A stretch of 27,143 nucleotides of DNA from NCBI GenBank assembly GCA_041859375.1, contig JBHEKP010000248.1, forward strand, positions 1 to 27,143. Reading direction: 5' to 3'. Both the position numbers and the translations under genes were made by a program. A model generated the notes under the pieces. That model did not search any database, was not told the origin of the DNA, and saw only the letters and a list, made by a program, of their open reading frames with translations. Positions within the stretch are counted from its first letter, which is position 1. Each line of letters opens with the position of its first letter. Source of the stretch: JBHEKP01 sp041859375. GTDB lineage: Bacteria > Hydrogenedentota > Hydrogenedentia > Hydrogenedentales > CAITNO01. Below are positions 8,209 through 16,525 of the stretch, piece by piece.

Positions 8209-9267
8209 TTACCGTTTATTCGGCGGCCCCTTCGGTTTCCAGGGGGTCCGCTCCTCCCCCACCCGTGTTGGCTGATCCATGTCCGCGAATAGAAACTCCT
8301 CCTGCGCGGGCTTGGTGTGAACCACCGGCACGGCGGCGGACATGACGGCGGAAAAGGCTTCCGGGGTGGCCGGTTCGGGCCACGGCAGCGCGCCCTTTCT
8401 CCGGAGTGCCTCCAGCCCTTTTCCTGTTTCGCCAACGGCGCGGACATACACAGGCACCAGCCCGAAACGGCCCAACTGCTCCACCGCACCGGCCCACGTG
8501 CCCCCCTTCTCGTAGTCGGCATTCACCACAAGGGCCGCGTCGGCCAGGGCGTAGATGAACTTGTTGCGCTGCATGGCGTTGCCCACGTTGAAACCCGCGC
8601 CGGGATCATAGGGCGAGACAAGGACAAGCCTCCCGTCCATCAGAAGTTCGCGGTGCTCCGCCCGCAGCGCGGCGCGCTCAAGGCTGTCCGCCAGCACACC
8701 CGCCACCCTGCCGCCCTCCTGGAGCGCGCCCCGCATGGCGGCCTGGTCTATGCCCCGCGCCCCGCCGGACACCACCGTGACACCCGCCGCGGCGGCCCTG
8801 CCCGCAACGGTTTCGGTGTATTCCACAAGCCCGCCGTCCACGTCCCGCGAGCCGACAACGGCCAGCCCGCCGGTGCCGAGCAGGGATTCTTCACCGCATC
8901 CGTACAGAATGGGCGGGGCCAGCGCGCCCAGCCGCTCCTTCAGCCGCTCCGGATAGGCGGCGTCCCCGCGCCCCGCCACCCAGAGCGCGCGGGCGCGCCA
9001 GCGCTCCACCGCCTGGCCCAGCAGCAGGCCCCGGCCCAGCAGCCGTTCCAGCCGCGCACCGTCAACCACCTCCCCGCAGGCCTTAACCGCCGCCTCCGCC
9101 GCACCGGCCATGTCCGCCAACCCCAGGCCGTGCCCGCGAAGACGTTCCTCCAGCCGGTTGAACTCGCCCGGACTGAGCAAGTCGGGGCAGGGCGCGGTCT
9201 GCCCCGCCATCAGGGGGGCGGTCAGCAGCAGCGCCGCCTGGGTTTCCGGAGACAACTTGTGGTTCAT
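8209..9267 (-). CDS. Divergent DprA/Smf-like protein, partner of the RecQ-phosphoribosyltransferase
   Basis: 352 residues. A helical N-terminal region (~1-110) precedes a Rossmann-like DprA core: PPILYGCG at 118-124, AVVGSRDVD at 137-144, VVSGGARGID at 165-174, QRNKFIYALAD at 233-243, and EKGGTW at 253-258, which replaces the usual SG(S/T) element. DprA binds single-stranded DNA and loads RecA during natural transformation; divergent relatives serve as the A component of the ShosTA defence system. This copy differs from housekeeping DprA: the AHxGAL motif reads AAMRGAL, the GxLSE and PG motifs are not recognisable, and the C-terminal ~60 residues do not look like the usual winged helix. Its ATG overlaps the stop codon of the upstream RecQ-phosphoribosyltransferase gene as ATGA, implying coupled translation in fixed ratio. 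The function is inferred as joint DNA processing or defence. Confidence 0.85.
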   Translation of the reverse strand: MNHKLSPETQAALLLTAPLMAGQTAPCPDLLSPGEFNRLEERLRGHGLGLADMAGAAEAAVKACGEVVDGARLERLLGRGLLLGQAVERWRARALWVAGRGDAAYPERLKERLGALAPPILYGCGEESLLGTGGLAVVGSRDVDGGLVEYTETVAGRAAAAGVTVVSGGARGIDQAAMRGALQEGGRVAGVLADSLERAALRAEHRELLMDGRLVLVSPYDPGAGFNVGNAMQRNKFIYALADAALVVNADYEKGGTWAGAVEQLGRFGLVPVYVRAVGETGKGLEALRRKGALPWPEPATPEAFSAVMSAAVPVVHTKPAQEEFLFADMDQPTRVGEERTPWKPKGPPNKR

Positions 9268-11339
9268 TTCCTGTTTCCTGAACGGGCCAGCGCCATGGGA
9301 AAAACCTCACCCGCCCCGTTGGTCCGGAGCAGCCATGCGGCCACTGTCATGGTCCAGCCGGAATCCACCATATCATCCACCAGCAGGACAGGCAAATTCG
9401 GAACACCCCCTTCCCGGACGGCAAAAACCCCGTCAACATTCCGGGCCTGTTGGAAACTGTTCGCCATGATTTTTTGCGCGGGGCTGTCCAAAGTCCTTTC
9501 CAGCACGGGGTAAAATGGCAGCCCAACCCTGGCCGCCAGCCGTTCGGCAAAACCCCTCACAAGTTCCGGATGCCGCCGTGAGGGCACGCAGGCCACCCAT
9601 TCGGGTGCCGGTTCGGGATTCCACCGCCCGAACATTTCCGCGGCGGCCGCCACAAGCTCATCATCGTAGGCACCGTCCTCATACTTGCCCCGCCGGATCA
9701 GCTCCCCCCAGCCCGCATCCCCCCAGCAGCACAACGCCATGCCCGGCTCCGCCCGGTGCTCAACGGGTATGAGCCCCTGAACGCCGTACTTGGGCAGGCC
9801 GCCCGAGGGCCAGCGCTCGCGCGGGTTAAAGGGTCTGTTGAGCCTGCGCAAAAACGCCAGCGCCCCGCGCAGAAGCGCCGGATCCACAGTCCTGCCCAAC
9901 GGTGGAATCGGCGGCGGGGTGGTTTCTCCAGGCTCACCGTCCAGAAGCCGGATTAAATACTCCATATGCCCGGTTTTGAGCTCACCATACTCCCGCATCT
10001 GCCGCCGCTCCTCGCGGCGCAACATGGTAAGACGGTCCGAGCGCGCCCAAAACTCGGCACTCAGCGGCGCGGACGTCAGCATCCACTTCGACTTCTCCCT
10101 CACCACCGGCGCGGGTGACTCCAGTGACAGAAGCTCAAGCGTCTTCACAATGCGCCCGTACCGAATGTTCAGGCGGGCGGCCAGCCCGTTGATTGACAGC
10201 CCGTCGGCGGATTTGGCCAATGCCCCGAGCACCTCGCCAGCCTCCTCCCGTGTCGGAAAGGCGTCCCCGATGAAATAGTCAATGATTTCATCGTCCTCAA
10301 CCCCGCCAAGCAGCACGCCATAAGCCCCGTCCAGGGCGCGCCCCGCCCTTCCGACCTGCTGGTAATAGGCCACCGCCGAACCCGGCGCCTGGTAGTGGAT
10401 TACAAAGGAAAGGTCCGGCTTGTCAAAGCCCATCCCCAGCGCCGTCGTGGCCACCAGCGCCTTCACCCGGTTGTCGAGCAGGGCCTGCTCCAGTTCCGGC
10501 CGCCGCTCGCCCGTTTCACCGGTGTAGGCCTCCACATTGAAACCGCGGGATTTGAGCCAGTCCGCCACCTCTTCAGCGTCATGCACCGTCAGTGTGTATA
10601 TGATGCCGCTGCCCTGCAGAAAGGGCAGGATGCCGGCGAGCCAGGCAAGCCGCTCCGCCTGGCCCGGCATTTTCATGGTTTGCAGCAACAGCGAAGGACG
10701 GTTCAGGTCCCCCTTGGACACCGCCAGATCAGGCCCCAGCACCTCCCGCAAGTCCTCCATGACCCGGTTGTTCGCCGTGGCGGTGGTGGCCAGCAGGCGC
10801 ATGGCGCGCGGCAGCGTGCGCACTATCCGTTCCAGCAGACGGTATTGGGGACGGAAGTCATGGCCCCAGTCCGAGATGCAGTGCGCCTCATCTATGACCA
10901 GAAGGGATATTTGCCCCGCCACCCGCGCCAGCACCTCGGAGCGGAAATGCTCGTTCGCCAGGCGTTCGGGGGAAACCAGCAGGATGTCCACCCCGCCCGC
11001 GTGAATGTCCGCCTCCACCTTTTCCCAGTCGTCCTGGTTGTCGGAGTTGATGGTGGCCGCGCGCACCCCCATCCGTTGCGCGGCGGCAATCTGGTTGCGC
11101 ATCAGCGCCAGCAGCGGGGAAACCAGCAGCGCGGGTCCAAGGCCGCCCTCACGCAGCAGTTTCACCGCGATAAAATAAACAAAACTTTTCCCCCATCCGG
11201 TTTTCTGCACCACCAGCAGCCGGCCCCGCCCCTCCACAATGTGGCGGACGGCCTCCTCCTGGCCCTCCCGAAAACGGGCATCAGGCTGGTTTGCGCCCGC
11301 CCGAAGAAGGGCCAGCGCCCGTTTGTGATCGTAGTTCAT
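9264..11339 (-). CDS. RecQ-family helicase fused to a ComF-like phosphoribosyltransferase
   Basis: 691 residues. Residues 1-350 are a RecQ helicase core: FREGQ at 23-27 (motif 0), Walker A KTGWGKS at 46-52, DEAHCISDWGHDFRPQY at 150-166 (Walker B plus the RecQ aromatic loop), TATAN at 186-190, TTALGMGFDKPDL at 298-310 and QQVGRAGR at 327-334. Residues ~360-425 fit a winged-helix region. The stretch 440-475 aligns with the RecQ zinc subdomain (MREYGELKTGHMEYLIRLLDGE) but has no cysteines, and no HRDC domain follows. Instead residues ~515-691 resemble ComF phosphoribosyltransferases: VPSRRHPELVRGFAERLA at 585-602, QARNVDGVF at 631-639, and the PRPP-binding loop VLLVDDMVDSGWT at 651-663. The start at 11339 has GGGGGA seven bases upstream. 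The gene overlaps the DprA-like gene by four bases. A RecQ branch with KTGWGKS Walker A and a phosphoribosyltransferase tail is, as I recall, widespread in databases, but I know of no assigned role. Confidence 0.93.
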   Translation of the reverse strand: MNYDHKRALALLRAGANQPDARFREGQEEAVRHIVEGRGRLLVVQKTGWGKSFVYFIAVKLLREGGLGPALLVSPLLALMRNQIAAAQRMGVRAATINSDNQDDWEKVEADIHAGGVDILLVSPERLANEHFRSEVLARVAGQISLLVIDEAHCISDWGHDFRPQYRLLERIVRTLPRAMRLLATTATANNRVMEDLREVLGPDLAVSKGDLNRPSLLLQTMKMPGQAERLAWLAGILPFLQGSGIIYTLTVHDAEEVADWLKSRGFNVEAYTGETGERRPELEQALLDNRVKALVATTALGMGFDKPDLSFVIHYQAPGSAVAYYQQVGRAGRALDGAYGVLLGGVEDDEIIDYFIGDAFPTREEAGEVLGALAKSADGLSINGLAARLNIRYGRIVKTLELLSLESPAPVVREKSKWMLTSAPLSAEFWARSDRLTMLRREERRQMREYGELKTGHMEYLIRLLDGEPGETTPPPIPPLGRTVDPALLRGALAFLRRLNRPFNPRERWPSGGLPKYGVQGLIPVEHRAEPGMALCCWGDAGWGELIRRGKYEDGAYDDELVAAAAEMFGRWNPEPAPEWVACVPSRRHPELVRGFAERLAARVGLPFYPVLERTLDSPAQKIMANSFQQARNVDGVFAVREGGVPNLPVLLVDDMVDSGWTMTVAAWLLRTNGAGEVFPMALARSGNRK

Positions 11340-11375
11340 TGGGCAGTCCCCCGCGCTTTTTGCTTTACCGTGCTG

Positions 11376-11404
11376 ATGATACCAGCCGGTTCCGGGGTGT
11401 TCAA
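11376..11404 (-). promoter_or_regulatory. Promoter of the RecQ-PRTase/DprA operon
   Basis: On the minus strand TTGAAC (11404-11399) and TATCAT (11381-11376) are separated by exactly 17 bases, placing the start of transcription about 30 bases before the ATG at 11339. It directly follows the aceA terminator, so the operon appears to be independently expressed. Confidence 0.55.
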
Positions 11405-11446
11405 AAGAACACCGCCCGGGGGCTTCTACGCCTCCGGGCGGTGGTG
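11402..11446 (-). terminator. Terminator of the aceBA operon
   Basis: A 10-bp GC-rich stem (11410-11419 with 11434-11443) read on the minus strand is followed by a T-rich stretch (gttcttttgaac). It lies 30-70 bases after the aceA stop codon. Confidence 0.65.
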
Positions 11447-11476
11447 TCTTTCCGGGGAACGGGCCCCGCGCCGGGA

Positions 11477-12853
<1,377 letters not shown>

Positions 12854-12875
12854 TTTGTGCTCCTTTTGGCCGCCT

Positions 12876-14477
12876 TTAGTCCAGCAGCGCGTATGCTTCC
12901 AGTGTCAAAAATTCCGCGGGTTTGTCCGCCGCCACAAGCCTGTCAAAGAGTGCGCGCGCCTCGGTGTAACGCCCCCGTTCAAACCGTTCCGCGCCCAGGT
13001 CCCCGGCCAGTTTGCCCATCTCGTCGTCGGTCACGGCGCGCACCAGTTCCGGGGTGATCCCGCGCCCGTCGTCCAGGCGGGCCCCAGGGTGGTGAAGCCA
13101 CTGCCAGACCTGGGTCCGGGAGATTTCCGCCGTGGCCGCGTCCTCCATCAGGTTGTGAAGGGGCACGCAGCCCGTGCCGCAGATCCACGAGGCGATGTAC
13201 TGGATGCCCACGCTGATGTTCTGGCGCAGCCCCGCCTCCGTGATGGTTCCCTTCGCCGGCTCGATGAAGTCGGCCGCGCCGAAGGAAACCTCCGGAATCC
13301 TGTCCAACTGGTTGGGGTTGTCGCCGAGAACCCTGTCGAACTCATCCATGGCCACGGGGACCAGCCCCGGATGGGCCACCCAGGTGCCGTCGTGGCCGTC
13401 GGTCGCCTCGCGCTCCTTGTCGCGGCGCACCTTCTCAAGCGCGGCGGTGTTGGCCGCCTCGTCGCCCTTGATGGGTATCTGCGCGGCCATGCCGCCCATG
13501 GCGTGGGCGCCGCGCCTGTGGCAGGCGCGGATGCAGGAGAGGGTGTAGGCGCGCATGAAGGGCACCGTCATGGTGACCTGGCCCCGGTCGGGCAGCAGGA
13601 AGCGAGGGTTGCCGCCGAGCTTCTTGATGTAGCTGAAAATGTAGTCCCAGCGCCCGCAGTTCAGTCCGGAACTGTGGCGGCGCAGCTCAAAGAGGATTTC
13701 CTCCATCTGGAACGCCGCCAGAATCGTCTCAATAAGCACCGTCGCCTTGATGGTGCCCTCCGGCACGCCCGCCAGCGCCTCGGCGCGGGTGAACACGTCG
13801 TTCCACAGCCGGGCCTCCAGGTGGTGCTCCAGCTTGGGCAGGTAGAAGTAGGTTCCGGAGCCCAGCCCGAGGCGGTGCCGCGCGTTGTGGAAGAAATACA
13901 GGGCGAAGTCAAAGATGGAACCCGACACGGGCGTGCCGTCCACGGTCACGTGGCGCTCATCCAGGTGCCAGCCCCGGGGGCGGACTATCAGGGTCGCCGT
14001 CTTTTCCTTCAGTGCGTAGCTCTTTCCGCCCGGCGCGGTGAAGTCAATCTGGCGGCGCACCGCATCATAAAGGTTCACCTGGCCGTCCAGGGTGCCGTGC
14101 CAGGTGGGCGCATGGGAGTCCTCAAAATCGGCCATAAAGGCGCGCGCGCCCGAGTTGAGCGCGTTCACAATCATTTTCCGGTCCACCGGCCCGGTGATTT
14201 CCACGCGCCGGTCCTGCATGTCTTCCGGAACCGGGTCCACCCGCCAGTCGCCCTCGCGGATGCCCCGGGTCTCCGGCAGGAAATCCGGCAGTTGCCCCGC
14301 GTCAAGCGCCTTTTGGCGTTCCCTGCGCGCCTGGAGCAGTTCCAGCCGGCGCGGATTGAACTCGCGGTGCAGCACCGCCAGAAATTCCAGGGCTTCTGGG
14401 GTTAAAATGCGTTCGTGACCGGCCGCGACAGGCGACAGGATTGTCATTCCGTTTGGGAGTTTCAGGCCTTCGGACAT
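12876..14477 (-). CDS. aceB: Malate synthase A (glyoxylate shunt)
   Basis: 533 residues, the usual length of malate synthase A, with AAGGAGG ten bases before the ATG. The enzyme condenses glyoxylate with acetyl-CoA to malate. Family motifs are MADFEDSHAPTWHG at 115-128, TLIVRPRGWHLDE at 162-174 with the glyoxylate-binding Arg166, KATVLIETILAAFQMEEIL at 244-262, GLNCGRWDYIFSYIK at 271-285, DGTWVAHPGLVPVA at 363-376 and NLMEDAATAEISR at 442-454 with candidate catalytic base Asp446. The C-terminal RYTEARALFDRL...FLTLEAYALLD is also typical. It is the first gene of an aceBA operon, and co-transcription with aceA gives the complete glyoxylate bypass needed for growth on acetate or fatty acids. I could not find a convincing promoter in the 200 bases upstream. 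Confidence 0.97.
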   Translation of the reverse strand: MSEGLKLPNGMTILSPVAAGHERILTPEALEFLAVLHREFNPRRLELLQARRERQKALDAGQLPDFLPETRGIREGDWRVDPVPEDMQDRRVEITGPVDRKMIVNALNSGARAFMADFEDSHAPTWHGTLDGQVNLYDAVRRQIDFTAPGGKSYALKEKTATLIVRPRGWHLDERHVTVDGTPVSGSIFDFALYFFHNARHRLGLGSGTYFYLPKLEHHLEARLWNDVFTRAEALAGVPEGTIKATVLIETILAAFQMEEILFELRRHSSGLNCGRWDYIFSYIKKLGGNPRFLLPDRGQVTMTVPFMRAYTLSCIRACHRRGAHAMGGMAAQIPIKGDEAANTAALEKVRRDKEREATDGHDGTWVAHPGLVPVAMDEFDRVLGDNPNQLDRIPEVSFGAADFIEPAKGTITEAGLRQNISVGIQYIASWICGTGCVPLHNLMEDAATAEISRTQVWQWLHHPGARLDDGRGITPELVRAVTDDEMGKLAGDLGAERFERGRYTEARALFDRLVAADKPAEFLTLEAYALLD

Positions 14478-14616
14478 GCTGTTCTGTCCTCCTTGGGTTT
14501 ATGTCACCACGCCCCCGGCGATTATTTTTCAATATCCGCATTATTCAGGCGTGATGCGAAAAACATTGCCGCCAAGCGGGTCTATTCCCCATGGGATGCG
14601 GATTTGCGCGGCGGGT

Positions 14617-14651
14617 AATAAAAACCCGTCCGGACGCCATGTCCGGACGGG
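14617..14651 (-). terminator. Terminator of the permease gene
   Basis: An 11-bp perfect stem (14625-14635 with 14641-14651) with a 5-nt loop is followed on the minus strand by tttttatta. It lies about 30 bases past the permease stop. The ~140 bases between this hairpin and aceB must hold the aceBA promoter, but I cannot point to it. Confidence 0.88.
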
Positions 14652-14678
14652 ATGAGGGTTTGAAACGGGTGGGGGAGG

Positions 14679-16376
14679 TTATTCGCCCTTGGCCGCGCTC
14701 CACTGGACCGCAAACCATGTGCCCGCCGCAAAGTAAACAAGGGTGGGGGCGATCATCCATGCACGCATGGATGCAAGCCGCGCGGCATATTCCCCATCCC
14801 CCGAGGCTAAGACATAGAGGGGCAGGGCGGCGCAGACGCCCAGTGCGCACAGGGCAACCATGCCCGCCAGCCACCCGGAGGGGGAAAGGGGTTTCTCCGT
14901 CCGTTTGGCCGTGGCCTGGTCACGGGGCGCGCAGGGTGCCTCCCCGTCCCCGGCGGGCAATCCGGCGCCGGCCATGCGCGCGAAAAGAATGTACAATCCC
15001 ACGGTCAGCAGCCAGGTGGGCACGAAGAGAAAGAACAGGTGCAGCCAGCCCAGCTTGTTCACCGCAAGGGCGGCGGCCACGGCAATGCCCCACGCGGACA
15101 GGGCCGGCCAGAAGCAGTTCCGCCCGCCGCGCGTGGCCCAATACCGCGTCAGCCCGATGCGGGGGAATATCCAGTGCTCGGCGAAAACGACCGCGCCGAC
15201 GGGCATGAGCAGCAGCCCGTAGAGCCCCACAAAGTCGAGGAGTTTCACAAACACCCACGGCGAGCACGCCATGACGGTGGTGGCCGCTCCCGCGGCAAGG
15301 GTCACCAGCCATCGGGGCCAGCCGGGCGTCACCGCCTGCAGCGCCAGTCCGGCCCGGTACAGGGTTGGATTTGAGGTTGTCCATCCCGCCACAACCACGG
15401 CGATGATTCCCGACACGCCGAGGGCGGTGTGCGCCATCTCTCCTGCGTCGATTTTTTGCAGCGCGTCAAAGGCGGACAGGCCGGGGTGGAGCATCTTTGC
15501 GGCGGCGGCGCCCATGACACCCGCGCAGATCCATGCCAGGTAATGTCCAAGGAACATGCCAAACCCGGAATAGAGGCCGTAGCCCCAGTGCCGGGCGTAG
15601 CGGAACAGCGCCATGTCCGAAAGGCCGCCGTGCACGGCGAGGTTGCAAATCCAGGCGAAGGCGGCCACCTGCGGGAAGGTGATGCGCTCCTGTCCCGGCG
15701 GCGCCTGCCCGGTCCAGACCACCTCCCCCGCCAGCCGCCACAAGTCGCCGGGGGACCGGATTGGCGCGCCATCCGCCAGCGCGGGAAGCATCGCCGCCGC
15801 GCCCGCGAGGAACATGAGAAACATCCAGGGCGAGCAGACCGTGGCGAACTGGGCCAGCCGCCTGAACCCCAGAATCGCCAGCACCACCACCACCGCGCCG
15901 ACCGCCAGCACGACCAGGACAAAGCGGATGTCCGTGGGGAGCACGCCGGTCTGCGGCGAGATGCCGAAGGGGATGCGCACGGCCGAGGCGGACACGGTGA
16001 TCATGCACCCCGCGAGGATGCAGAACAGGAAGGCGTTGAGCACGTTGTAGACGGTGGTGGTCACCGGCCCGGCGATGCGCCGCAGGTACCAGTAGAGCGT
16101 GAGCCGGGTTTGCACCGCAATGGGCGCGCACATGAGCGTCCAGGTGAGCACGGCCAGCGCGTTGCCCAGCGCCAGCCCGAGAAAAATGTCCCAGACACCG
16201 GCGCCCCACTTAACAAAGAGCACGCCGATCACGAATTCCGTGCCCGCCACATGCTCCCCCGCGAAAAGGCCCGCGAAATATTTTCCGGGCTGGAGCCGGT
16301 CCCCGGAAACCGGTTCCCGCTCGAATTCGTGGAGACTGTCCAGCGCCTCCGCCGCGCCTCCGCTGTGCTTGTCCAC
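14679..16376 (-). CDS. Nucleobase:cation symporter-1 (NCS1)-like permease
   Basis: 565 residues from the GTG at 16376, which has AAAGGAGG six bases upstream; the open frame continues back to 17411, but that part is the antisense-frame shadow of the next gene. Hydropathy suggests about 12 membrane helices, starting near residue 45. GTEFVIGVLFVKWGAGVWDIFLG, the long TM1-TM3 region with CAPIAVQTRLTLYWYLRRIAG, and the WICNLAVHGGLSDMALFRYA segment are in keeping with the cytosine/purine/hydantoin permease (NCS1) superfamily. A hydrophilic loop of ~35 residues separates the last two helices. The substrate is not determinable; nucleobases, hydantoins and thiamine are usual for the family. No catabolic enzyme for nucleobases is adjacent. 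The neighbours are acyl-CoA genes, so a non-nucleobase substrate is possible. It has its own promoter and terminator. Confidence 0.72.
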   Translation of the reverse strand: MDKHSGGAAEALDSLHEFEREPVSGDRLQPGKYFAGLFAGEHVAGTEFVIGVLFVKWGAGVWDIFLGLALGNALAVLTWTLMCAPIAVQTRLTLYWYLRRIAGPVTTTVYNVLNAFLFCILAGCMITVSASAVRIPFGISPQTGVLPTDIRFVLVVLAVGAVVVVLAILGFRRLAQFATVCSPWMFLMFLAGAAAMLPALADGAPIRSPGDLWRLAGEVVWTGQAPPGQERITFPQVAAFAWICNLAVHGGLSDMALFRYARHWGYGLYSGFGMFLGHYLAWICAGVMGAAAAKMLHPGLSAFDALQKIDAGEMAHTALGVSGIIAVVVAGWTTSNPTLYRAGLALQAVTPGWPRWLVTLAAGAATTVMACSPWVFVKLLDFVGLYGLLLMPVGAVVFAEHWIFPRIGLTRYWATRGGRNCFWPALSAWGIAVAAALAVNKLGWLHLFFLFVPTWLLTVGLYILFARMAGAGLPAGDGEAPCAPRDQATAKRTEKPLSPSGWLAGMVALCALGVCAALPLYVLASGDGEYAARLASMRAWMIAPTLVYFAAGTWFAVQWSAAKGE

Positions 16377-16430
16377 GGGCAGCCTCCTTTCCTGCGCCCG
16401 CCCCGGGGAATCCCGGCGGGGGCATGCCAT

Positions 16431-16459
16431 AGGGTAGGTCCGGCGGCGGCCCATGTCAA
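16431..16459 (-). promoter_or_regulatory. Candidate promoter of the permease gene
   Basis: On the minus strand a perfect TTGACA (16459-16454) is followed after 17 bases by TACCCT (16436-16431). The -10 is weak (three of six), but the -35 and spacing are ideal, and it sits between the upstream terminator and the GTG start. Confidence 0.4.
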
Positions 16460-16464
16460 GGGGC

Positions 16465-16501
16465 AAAAACAAAACCGGCCCGGGCGCGCGGCCCGGGCCG
16501 G
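16465..16501 (-). terminator. Terminator of the acyl-CoA synthetase/CoA-transferase operon
   Basis: A perfect 10-bp stem (16475-16484 with 16492-16501) with a 7-nt loop is followed on the minus strand by ttttgttttt. It lies about 25 bases past the CoA-transferase stop. Confidence 0.9.
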
Positions 16502-16525
16502 AAAAACGGCTCAAAAAGCCCGGCG

